Under the pieces are notes generated by a model that worked only from the letters and a program-made list of their open reading frames with translations, was not told the DNA's origin and did no database searches. A program made the translations under genes and the position numbers. A stretch of DNA of 64,000 nt, taken from positions 248,001 to 312,000 of the forward strand of contig SRSI01000004.1 in assembly GCA_005656395.1 (NCBI GenBank). Direction: 5' to 3'. This stretch comes from Strongyloides papillosus (Eukaryota; Nematoda; Chromadorea; Rhabditida; Strongyloididae). Below are positions 51,058-62,500 of the stretch, piece by piece (position 1 is the first letter of the stretch; each line of letters begins with the position of its first letter).

Positions 51058-52006
51058 CACACAAAAAATAAAATGGACACAGGTTTGCATAAAATGTAAC
51101 AATTTGTCCACTTAAAAAAATTTGAATTTTCTTAATTTACGACTAATTTTATCGCAATTATTTCGTTTATAAAAATTAAAACAATAGTTAGGGAATTATT
51201 AAAATAAGTTTCTATTTTTCTAGTATACTATTTTTATTTTAGAATACAAGTTGTTTTCTACAACCCATTTTAAAATACGTGATTAAAATTTAATTCTATG
51301 TAAAATTACAAAAACTTTTATAAAAAACATTTTTAACATATTACAGTACATTTTTTTAATATTTTTCAATAGTTTAAATTATTATAAATTGTATTTTATG
51401 AAATTTTCACATTTGATACTCTAAATTTTTTTCATAATGTCTTTTAAAAATCATTTTTAAAAATCAAACTTATTAAAAGTTATAAAATAATATGGATTTT
51501 TATTTCTAGTAAAAAAATAACTTTTACATATTTTAATTTAAAATAAGAACGAGTACTAAAATAATGCTTTTTAATTAATAATACTTTGTGTGAGTAAATA
51601 ATTATTGCTTTTCATTGTTATTTTTATGAAATTTTAAACTTTTTTTTGTTAGTAGATTGTTTAGAATAATGATCTTTATTAAAACATCAATAATTTTACA
51701 CGAAATTGACTTTTAATATCATATTTTATAAAATAAAAAAACAAGTTAAGATCTAAATGAGCATAATGTCAAAAAAAATATCAAAATTAAAAAAAGTCAC
51801 ATTAATTTAAAAGTCAAACTTATATATCTTTGTAAAAAAACGGCAAAAAGTAAGCGACAACCTAATATTTTGCGTTGTATAAAAATTTTTACTATCTCTT
51901 GATATTTTTTAAATTTGAATAATATTCAATTTTTTAAAATGGTGGGACATTTTTTTTTGCATTATAAATAGATTTGTCAAAACTTGTCCTTTTTATTTTC
52001 TGTGTG
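51058..52006. mobile_element. Tc1/mariner-like inverted-repeat element, 949 bp, no transposase
   Basis: Both ends, read inward, begin CACACA(A/G)AAAATAAAA(T/A)GG and continue ACA, giving about 20 of 22 matching bases, and both are flanked by TA (51056-51057 and 52007-52008), as for the Tc1/mariner superfamily. Subterminal sequences also look related (a GTCC(C)AC motif followed by TTAAAAAA-type sequence about 60-70 bases inside each end). No transposase frame is seen, so this is probably a non-autonomous or decayed copy. The AT-rich setting makes chance matching easier, so the call is not certain. Confidence 0.6.
51832..51865 (-). repeat. Lone mariner-type inverted repeat
   Basis: Reading the reverse strand from 51865, the sequence is TTAGGTTGTCGCTTACTTTT followed by TGCCG and a T-run. 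It resembles the right end of the element at 53973-54853 (TTAGGTTACCACATAAGTTT, TGTCG, T-run) and is flanked by TA. No matching partner end was found to the left. It lies inside the Tc1-like element, so it may be the leftover of a mariner copy that was inserted there and then partly lost. Confidence 0.5.
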
Positions 52007-52008
52007 TA

Positions 52009-53972
52009 TTTTCTATTACTAAAACTCAAATCTAAAAATGGCTCTACCAAAACATAAAAGTACCGAATTGTTTTTATTTAAATGTTAAATTATATAAAAA
52101 ATAAACATAATATTACAAATATTCTTATATAATGGGAAGTTAATTAAGGATCGTAATATGATTGAGTAAAAATCTTTAATAAGGAAAATAAAACGTTTTT
52201 TATGTTTTCATATTTTTAGTTAATTATAAAAGTTTGATAATCTTTATTATATAAAATATTCTTAGAGTAATTGTATTCTTTGAAATTCCTTTAATTTACT
52301 GTGAAAAATTTAAACTTAAAAATTTATTGTGGAGCTAGAAACTAATTTCACTTTAGAATAATCAATTATAAAATTTATCCATTTATGTCAATTTTAAAGT
52401 TAAAGAGATTTTATTTTTATCTTAAAATATCGTCATTTATTTTATCGGTTAAAATATTTATTCATACAATTTAAAAGAACTCTTATTATAAAAGTTAACT
52501 ATTTTAAAAAGTGAATGTATTCAATTAAGTTAAATTTTTTTTTAAAAATGACCTTTATTTGAATATTTATACTAACAGTATAATTTAATTTTAAAGATAA
52601 ATACAGATGAACACGAATATTTTTATGTTTGTTAATTTCAGTATAGAATATTCTATAAAATTTAGTATCTGAAAATTATCATTAAAAACTTCTATTAAAA
52701 ATTATATAAGAATGTAAGAAAGCTAATAAAAATACTAGTAGTAATTTTTCTTTCACCCCATGATGTTTGCAAAAGGCAGGCATAGATTGTAGGAAGTATA
52801 ATTTTATTAAATGATTAATAAAAATATTTTTTTACAATTATTTTACATAAAAAAGTACGACCGATCTCTACGAATATAAAGGTTATCGGAAAGTTTTTTT
52901 GATTAAAAACAGCTAATATATATTTTTTTTTAAATATTTTATTTTATAATGTTTTTTTCAAAGTAAATTTTATGGTAGTTTCATATGGCAAAGGGAAATT
53001 GTCATATTTTGTATTTAAAAAAACAAATTTTAAAATACAAACAATTATAGTTTTTGATAATATTAATGAAATGTTTTAAATATATTCATTTTGTGACAAA
53101 TTAACTTTTAATTTATACATAACAACATGTAAATGCCAATAATAACTTTTAACATTAAACTACAGTGAAATTTGAAAAAAATTAATTAGTTATTATAGAG
53201 AATAAGCATAATGATGTACTAAAAATTTTTTTTTAAATAGTGTGTATGAATTTCTAAAGGAAATTTTTTTTATTTTGCGTGTTAAGTAAAATGCAAAAAT
53301 GTTGTAAAATATTAAAATTATGCTTCAATCTTTAAAGCAGACAACTGCAGAGATCCATTAAAAGACCTTGTTATCCCGTTCTTAACACTTAATAGAATTT
53401 TTTATTTCATGAGATGGAAATATTTTTGTACATTAATTAAACTTTTAATAATGGAATAATCATAAAATTAATAAACAATTATTTTTTTCAAAATATACTT
53501 CATGAATTTTTAAAAAAGTTTTGACCTTAAAGACATATTTTTGAATTATATTGTCTTTAAAATAAATAAAAGTAAGAATTTAAAAAATACTTTTTTTGCT
53601 TCGGTAGTATAATTATACTAGGCGCTTATAAATAATTTTTTTATACATATTGCTAAAAATACGTTTATTTTTTTTTAATAGTATCTCAAAAATATCTTTA
53701 ACATTATGAAATAATTTATCTTGTCTCAAATTCAAAACATCCTTATGATATTATACCTTTCTTAAAGCTTAACTTATTTTCTATATATTTTTTTAAAATA
53801 TGGGTGAAAACACATGCATATTTTCAATATAATTATATTTCAAGTTAATTAGTCAAAATTTTTATATTTTCTTCTATTAAATGCCTGTTTTTTGTAACTA
53901 TTCATAATTAAAACTTGTTCTAGCATGCATTATTTATTGTTTTTAATATGATAATTAAGTTTAAAAAAATTA
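52009..53972. other. Gene-less AT-rich stretch between two transposon copies
   Basis: About 2 kb without a supportable gene. A tRNA-like start at about 53599 is not followed by a cloverleaf. Otherwise only AT-rich sequence is seen. Confidence 0.5.
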
Positions 53973-54853
53973 TTGGGCTGTCGCATAAGTTCTGTCGTTT
54001 TTTTTGCAGAAATTTTAGAACGCTATAATTTTAATAAGAGATATATCTAATTTACAATATATAATTCAATATTATCTACAACTTGTCATTATATAGTAAC
54101 TACCTTATATATTCCTGATGTGGAAAATTATCTTTTGTTTTTGAAAAAAGTTTTGAAAAAACCAATATTTGCCTCGCCAACTTTACTGAAACTTCTAGAA
54201 TTCTGAAAGTTATGTAAAGACAAGATTAAGTACTAATAGATGGAGACACATCAGGAAAGTATGATAGAATCGAGAGAAATTCATAGCTTTTCTCATCCAG
54301 ATTTTTCGAGTCTTCAATGCCCCATGTCGCCATATTGAATTACAGCATTTCTATCATTTTTGAATTTCTTAACTTTTTTAAAAATTTCTTGTCTGATTTT
54401 GATAGCATTTTGCATGAGAGATCATTAAAAGTGGTTTGGAAATGATAAAATCTCAAAAATCTTCATTCGAAGCAGAAACCTTACAAATGCATGTTCATAT
54501 TCGAGAATCATTTTTTTGTCTCAGAACTTTGAAAACGATCTTTACATAGTTTCAACATCTACTACATCTCTTCCAAATGCCCTACATAAACTTTTAGAAG
54601 CATCATTTGTCATATGCCTTAGTTGAAGCTCTTAGAAAATACAATGTCAAAAATGACTTCTGAATACATCTATGTTTAGCAAAAGAAAACATAGCATAGA
54701 TAGTATGACAAATTGTAATTATGCAAATTATAAATTTAAGAAGTGGTAATATCTTATTATTCTAATAGCTTAATTTTATATCGATTGTAATCATATTTTT
54801 TTGATGATTTAATATGGCCATAAAAAAACGACAAAACTTATGTGGTAACCTAA
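53973..54853. mobile_element. Non-autonomous mariner-type element, 881 bp
   Basis: The left end reads TTGGGCTGTCGCATAAGTTC then TGTCG and a T-run; the right end read inward is TTAGGTTACCACATAAGTTT then TGTCG and a T-run. TA flanks both (53971-53972 and 54854-54855). The interior is clearly less AT-rich than its surroundings but has no recognisable transposase in any frame, so it is either an internally replaced mariner derivative or too decayed to read. The ends are about three quarters identical, suggesting an older copy than the mariner at 11348-12261. Confidence 0.8.
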
Positions 54854-57800
54854 TATATTCCAAAAGATTAAATTACGCATAGTGCATTATAAAAAAATGA
54901 TTAGTCCATCAAATATAATGTTCATTGGTTATCTAACTAATTATTTGTTTCACTTTTTTGAAATTTTTTAGTTCTATCTATTTCTATTTTACAGAAAACC
55001 CTTTTAATAGTTTATTTATATTTTGGACTTCATCATCCTAATATGTCGATAATGTAATTAATATGCTGCATCGTATTATATTAATCTCATGATAATTCCT
55101 TGTAGATAGTATACATTAATATCATTACTATGTTTATATTTTCTACGATTTCATAATCATTCATGATATTTACATGGTTCAATTGATTAAATGAAATTAG
55201 GAATTTCCGTTGACATAAGTCTATCTATAGAATATTTAAAGTTTATATGATAATTAATTTTAAGGTGATTGAATATCTCTAATGAATATTTAAATAACAA
55301 TTTTTTTTGGCATATATGGGATTGTTAGTGATGGCAGATCGTATAATTATAAAAAATAAATATTGGATAAACAGAAACCAATACAACAATAGTTAATAGT
55401 AAATTTCTTTTATCTATTTCTATCTAGATATTATATCCTTTTAAAAATAAAAAGCCACTCAAATTAGATATTTTTTTTAATTTCTCTCTTTTAATCATTC
55501 TATTTTAGTTCTAATTGTATACTTTCTATCATCTAAAAAATGATTTTGGAGACTTTCTCAGCATAATATCATAAGAATAGATGTTTAATGATTTTTTTAT
55601 CTCTTTAGAAAGATATAAGCAGTTTTCGGTAAATGCAATGTTTTCAACACCTTAAAAATAATAGCAATGATTCGAGTTAACGTTTATTATAATTACTAAA
55701 AGATTGAATAACAATACAATAAATGTCTTATATATATTTATTTATCGCATTAAACATAGTGTTTCACGCAGCAGTAATAAATGTTATGTTGATTTGCGCT
55801 GTAAATTTAATTATTATATGTAGCAGTTAAGCTTTCAAACAACTAAAAATAAGTCTTTATTATGGAAGACTTTTACACCGATTTTTTTCTTGATAATACG
55901 GGCAACGATATCAGCCAGTCTTGACATAAATAAATATTTTAATAGTTATAATTTTTTAAAGTGTAAGTAAAAACTCATTTTAATAACTTTGCCTCGTTTT
56001 GTGGTAAATATTTTGTTGTAGAAATAGTCAAAATTTTATTTGAAGAATTTTACAAATTTGACAGAAATTGAATTGAAATTTATATAGGTAAGATCAATAT
56101 TTTCCAACTTTAATATTATTACCAAACAGCATATTTAGATAACAAATCTCACAATTTGGTATAATTTTTAGTGTCGATTAGTAGAAGTCATATATCAATA
56201 ATAAAAGAATACAATTAGTTATAATATATAAATTGATATCATGAGCTTGGTAAAAACAATCACCGTAATTAATGACGGTTGCTTCAACGACGACAACTCT
56301 TCTATCCACATATATTGGTTTATTTATCCTTTTTTATTTTTTCATTATCTAAAATAAAAAAATATATATAAATTATATGACCTGTAGTAATTCTGCTCAG
56401 AGTATTGGACTTTCAAAGAATTTCTATATTTAAAATAAATAATCATAATTAAGCAATAGTAATTAATAAGAGCCAATTTCAAATAAAATATAATTATAAA
56501 TTTAAATATATATGTTAACACTATAATTTATATAAGTACACTGGAAGGGTTATTTTTTTGTCATTTTTCTAAAAAATCTATTAATTGATTGTGCTAATAT
56601 ACATAAAAAGTATTCTCTATTTTTTTAATTACTAATATGTTGACCAAATTTTTTTCATATTATAGTGTATTTTTTTCTTATCTTTGATTTTTAAATAATA
56701 ATTATAGTAGTGATTTAAAATCTACATAAATGACATCTTGTATTTTTAATGATTTTGCATAAATAATTCCATAAAAAAATGCACGTTATATTTTAATGCT
56801 AAAACATGTCCATCAAAATTTATAGAACTGGATCTCGCATTTTGTATTTAATAAAAGGTGTAATCTATATTAATATGAAGGTTTTATTTTTAAAAAAATT
56901 TATCTTTATTTTGGCATTAGATGTTTTTTTAGAAATGGTGTTTAGAGTTCTTTGTAAGTTTTTTTAGCTAATTCTAACATATGGATCAATATGAAAAACA
57001 AAGAATTATGATGAAACAACAACAAAATTTATTTCACAAAGAATTACAAAAGAATAAAAAAAAATGAGTAAAAATTTTATTGTTAAATTTTTATTTATAT
57101 AATGATTTTCAATAATTTTTTACAGTGCATAGTTATGCATCACTATATGATTCTTCTTTATTGCTAGAATTAGTAAATATTACCATTGTTTTCAGTATCG
57201 TAATTAAATTTTTTTAGCACGAGCGTTTAGCAAATATCACATGTTATATTTTTTAACAAATGTTTATATAATGTTGATGTAATAATAAGCAATGTCATTT
57301 TTACAATATGTAGTAATACATATTTATTTTTTTAAAAATATTAATAAAAATTTTATTTTCAGTAATTTGGAGTACATAATTTTTGTTTGCTTACAATATA
57401 TATAAGAATTCGTTGATTATTTTATTAAATGTTTTAGAATTATTGAAATATGTTTGCTACAACAAAATATGAAAAATTGCATGTTTGTTTTAGTGAAAGT
57501 TTGTATAACAAATAAAATAACTTCCTCATAATAATAACCTATAATAAAATTATTTAAAAAATGTTTTAATTAATTATTGAAATAGTTGGAAATAGTATTA
57601 ATTTAATTGATAGTTAGTACCCCATTAATATGAAAAAAATCATCATTTTAACTTTTCACCATAGAATATATTTATTCTAAAAATAATCATGTTAAAAAAT
57701 AGTTTTAATAGTGTTGTGTAAAAAATCGTTTCGCTGTAAGAAATTTGTCATAATATTTGGGAAAATGGTTTTGATTAAGATATTTTCTTATATAATCTTA

Positions 57801-58120
57801 CTAACAATGTTATATCTTACATTATTTTAAATATTATTATGTATTAATATCTGTAAAAGATTAGTTATTTATCTAAGTTCAGTTTTGTTTTTGATAGACA
57901 ATAAATATTTTGTTTTTTATTATCCTTAATAATGTTAATTTTAATGACGTGGAAAATGATTTTTAAATATATCAAACCATATGATTGTTTTACACCATTG
58001 TATAATTTTCCAAACATTTTCTTTTTAAATATATAATTTTTATGTTGCTATAAATTTTGTAACGATTTTGTAACCTTTGTTTTTGAGATATAATACTTTT
58101 GTATAATAGAATTTAGGAAC
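54854..58120. other. Gene-less AT-rich stretch upstream of the p24 gene
   Basis: About 3.3 kb. No gene was found. Slightly richer spots at about 55780-55925 and 56235-56320 contain short coding-like words without sustained frames, and a near-perfect palindrome (ACCGT AATTAATG ACGGT) lies at 56262-56279. The last few hundred bases should hold the promoter of the p24 gene. Confidence 0.5.
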
Positions 58121-58870
58121 ATGCATTTATTTTTGGTTTCGTTAATTGCTGGTTTTATTTGTATTTTGAATGGAGATCAATCTACATTTACAAATTATGA
58201 TGAAGTTGGACTCTCATTTTTATTACCTGCAAGAGGGAGAGACTGTTTCTACCAACGTGTTACTGATCCAAAGCATAAGTATGTAGAATTTAGTTATCAA
58301 GTAGTTAGTGGAGGTGATTTGGATGTTAATGTTAATATTTTTGGACCACATGGTGAACAAATTGTTTCGGAGGTTAAAAAAACAGATGGAACTCATAAAA
58401 TTGATGTTTTAGCTGCAAATCGTGGATACGGGGATTATTCAATTTGTATTGACAATTCATTTAGCTACCAAACTTCAAAACTGGTATGTTTTTTTAACGT
58501 TAGTATAGTTACAGACTTTTAGGTCTATATTGAGGTTTATTTGCTTGATCATGAAGGAAGATATGGTGAGACTAATAAATTATCAAATAAAGTTTTCAAT
58601 GAGATGACTGATAAAATTTCCAACTTTGATATCGTTTCACAAAATATAAGAACTAAACTAAATTTAATTCAACAAGATCAACAACATCTTCGTATTGTTG
58701 AGGCTAGGGATAGATCAATGATGGAAGCGAATTTTGAAAGAATAAATTTATGGAGTTTATTAGCAACAACTGTAATGGTTATAACATCAATAATTCAAGT
58801 TTTTACGGTTCGTGCTTTATTTAATTCTGGTGGTGTTGTTGCAAAAGTTTTCGAATTCTTGGACCGTTAG
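58121..58870 (+). CDS. p24/TMED family cargo receptor, 236 aa
   Basis: Two exons, 58121-58483 and 58523-58870, with a 39-base intron (GTATGT...TTTTAG), phase 0, 237 codons. Layout is typical of p24: signal peptide (about 1-18), a GOLD domain with the conserved Cys pair (GRDCFYQ and YSICIDNS), the join TSKL|VYIEVYLLD, a coiled-coil segment (DKISNFDIVSQNIRTKLNLI ... RDRSMMEANFERINLW) and one membrane helix (LLATTVMVITSIIQVF). p24 proteins cycle between ER and Golgi in COPI and COPII vesicles and select cargo such as GPI-anchored proteins. It looks closest to the TMED1/5 group, though the subgroup is a guess. The cytoplasmic tail (ALFNSGGVVAKVFEFLDR) lacks a dilysine ER-retrieval motif. The acceptor-like ATTTAG ends four bases before the ATG, fitting trans-splicing. 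Confidence 0.94.
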
Positions 58871-59518
58871 TAAATTAAATTATTGTTTTTATAAATATTA
58901 CTTATTATCTTATAGTAAATTTGAAATGACGTGCTTTATATAGACACATAAAATATAATAATATGTATATATTTATTTTTTATAAGTATTTTTTATATTG
59001 GTTGGATATTCTGATAAACTGAAGAGAATATCACACAAATATTTTAATTTTCAATTTTTTATATTAAAAAATGAAAGAAGTTAGTTAAAAATATATTTCT
59101 TGTTTTATGAATAACTATTTTCCTTTCGAACTATGAAAATATCGTTTATTTTTGCTGGATAATTATGTTATAGTACTTCATACCCATGAAAAATTTATTA
59201 CTGTACAACTGATTTCAAACACATGTAAAAGCCCAAGTGTACTGTGTTCTTCCAAATTTAAATTTTTCATTTTTCACATTAATCAATATAACATTTTTTT
59301 GAATACCACGATAAATATGATTTTACAAAGATTAATATTTTAACTATTTTTTCTACTACTAAAATACAATGAAAATTTATGTTCGTTTTGCAAATTAATA
59401 TAATAGCAAAATTTTATTAATTTTTATTCAAAAAAGATACAATATAAACAAAATATAAATATTTTTTAGTTTATATCTTATCTTTGCGTAATTTTTTCAA
59501 TTAATAAAAAAGTTTTTC
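58871..59518. other. Convergent 3' spacer
   Basis: About 650 bases between the p24 gene and the coiled-coil gene, both ending here. AT-rich, with 3' UTR-like sequence. A 63-codon plus-strand frame at 59152-59343 has no support as a gene. Confidence 0.55.
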
Positions 59519-62500
59519 TCACTTTTTATAAGATATATTTTCAAACTTATTTGTTAAGGCAGAGACTCCTTTACCAGTGTTTACATTTTTTAATTGTTCT
59601 AAACGCCTTTTTCTTTCAATTTCTAATGTAATTTTTAATGTATTAATTTCCTGCTCTAATGCTGCAATTTTTTTATTATAATTATGATCACGTTGATTGT
59701 ACACTTTCTCCAATTGTCGTTTTTCTTCATTCAATCTACTTATTTCCATTTCTGCTTGTGTTTTTCTTTTTTGAACATTTTCTGCTTGTTTGTTTAAACG
59801 TTCCTTTTCCATTTGCCCCATTTGACTTTTAAGTATTGACAAATTTTTGTATAACTCAGAATTTTCTTTTTCAATTGTTGATAAACTTTTATCTAATGTT
59901 GCTTTTTCTGATAATGTCTTTTTTAATAAACCATCAAGTTTATTTTTCTCTGATTCAAGTGTCTCAACTGTACGAATCAGAGATGATTTTTCTCTCTCTA
60001 ATCTGCCTTTATGAGCTTCTAATTCCCTCTTTTCAACCTCACAACGTAGTAATCGACGTTTCAAGTCTTCTATTTCACTTATCAATTTAAGCCTATCATT
60101 CTTCATATGACTGACATCATTATGTAATTCTGACTTTAATTGAAGAATATTCTTTTCATTCTTCTCAACGTAACTAAGCATCTCTTCAGTTTTCTTCTTT
60201 TGTGTTGCTAAGTTATTTATAGTTATTTGTAAATCATTTATTTTAATTTTTGCTGTTGATAATTGATGTTTACATTCAAGTAGCTCCTTTCTCAAAAGAT
60301 CCTTCTCCGATTCACAATTTTTATATTTATCTACTAATGCTGAAAATTCTATTTTAAAAGTATCTAATCGACCCTCTAATTGTAAAATTTCAAAATGTCC
60401 ATTTTTAAAATCATTACGATTCATACGTTTAATTTCTTCATTTTCTAATTTTTGTAAAAGTTCCTTTTTATTATGTATCAACTTTTCTAACTCCTTAAGA
60501 TGTAGTATTAATTTTCCAGAATTATCTGGAGATTCAACAGTCTTAGAAGTTTTTTTATAAACATTATGGAAAGTAGTCATAATTGTATGTTTTTCTCTAT
60601 CAACTGTATTTAATTCATGTCTTGTTATTTCCATTTCTGTTTTAATATTACATAACTTATTTTCCAACGAATCCTTTTCTAATATTAGATCTCGCTCTCT
60701 ATCCAATATTTTTTCAATCTCTCTTTTTAATCCATCATTTTCATCTTGGAGTTGAATGATAGTATTATTTAATAATTGTAAACGAGCTTCCTTATCTCTG
60801 GAATGTAAGTCAACTGAAAGAATTTTAGCTTTTAAATTTTTTTTTTCAAGTTCCCTAGCTCTTGTATTTTCCTCCTGAGCTAAATATAATTGTCTTGTAT
60901 TTTTAAGATTGTTTTCTAGATCAAGTTTCTCTTTTTTTAACTTATTTAAATTTTTTTGATTTTCTTCTAATTTATCCTCTGCATCTTTAGAATTATTCAT
61001 AACTATATTTAGTTCTGTATGAAGATTTTGAATTTGTAATCTATAATTTGTACGTTCTTGTTCTAAATCATATATTCTTTTTTTGTACCTTTCAAATACT
61101 TGAGTAATAAAGTCTGTTTGATTAATATCATACATACTCCCTGTAAGAGTATTTAAATTAGACTTCTTTTCAATTAACCCTTCAGCACTACTGAATCTTA
61201 TTTTTTTTGTTTCCGTTAACTTTGTTTTAATTGGTAATCTCGGTAATCTACAATTAGTTTTCCCTGCAGGGCATTCCTTAAATACCATATCGTCATTAAA
61301 CTTTTCACTCTCTAAAATAAAAATAGAAGCATCTTCAATGGCAAGTTCATAGTTTCGTAATCTTTCCAAATAATTTAAACATTTACTCTCTAATTGTTTA
61401 TTTATCTTATCATTAGTTGTTACTTTTTCACTTAACACACTAATTTTATTTTTTAAAAGTTCAACATCAACGACTTTCTCATCACTATGTCTTATCATTT
61501 CATACCTTTCTCGTTCAAGTTCAGTTATTCGTATTGTTAACTCATCAACAATTTTATTTTTTGCTTTTTTCTCTTCCTCTAATGTGTGTTTAAAAGTTGC
61601 AATTTCTTTTAATAAATTACTGTTTGATTTTTCTAATTCCTCACAACTATCCTCTAAATATAATAATTTTTCTTTATCCTCAGACAGTTGTACTATTCTT
61701 TTCTCATATTCCCTTTCTTGATTTTGATTTGTCTCCTTCCAATAGTCAATTTGGTTTATACTCTTGTTTAACTCTTCCTCAATATTCTTTAATTTTTTAT
61801 TGACTATTAGAAGTTCCTCCTTTTTACTATCATATCTTATTTTTCTTTCTGATAATTTTGTATTTAATATGGTAACCTCATTTTCCATCTGTCTTAGGTG
61901 CTTTTTTAAATTTTCCCTTTCAAAAACCAAATTTTCTCTTTCATCTTTCAAATCGGTATTTTTTTTACTTTCTTCAATCAATTGCCTTTGTAAATCATCT
62001 ATTGTTAATCTTAATTTATCCTCTTCATGAACTTTGTCATAAAGTGCTTTTTTGGTTTCTTCAAGTTTATCCTCTAACTCTCTTAATAGTGAGTTATTTT
62101 TGTGAAGTTTCTTCTCCGCAACTGCCAAAGATGATGATAATTGGTAATTGTTGTCTTTTTCATGTAAAACTTCCTCAACTAGTGATTGATGTTCTTTTTT
62201 TAGACTTTCAATTGTTTTATCTAAATTATTTTTTTGTACTAGTGTATTATCATACATTTCTAATTTTTCCATAGCCTCATTAAGTTTAAATGATAAATCA
62301 TCTATTAAATTTCGATTCTCAATACCAACTTTTTTCTCTTTTTCATAGTATAATTTTAATTCTTCATACATGTCAATTTCTTTTCTTAACTTATCTTCTG
62401 CTACCTTAAGTTCATCACTTAATTTAGAAATTTCTAATGCTATATTTTTCTTAAATTCTGAATTCTCCTTTTCAATTTTTAACATTTCTATATCCCTTTT

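Noticed and set aside
53597..53630. A tRNA-like start (GCTTCGGTAGTATAAT...)
   Set aside because: No anticodon arm, T-arm (GGTTCGA-like) or closing acceptor stem follows.
56385..56430. A tRNA-like anticodon region (TTGGACTTTCAAAG)
   Set aside because: The flanking sequence cannot form the other arms of a cloverleaf.
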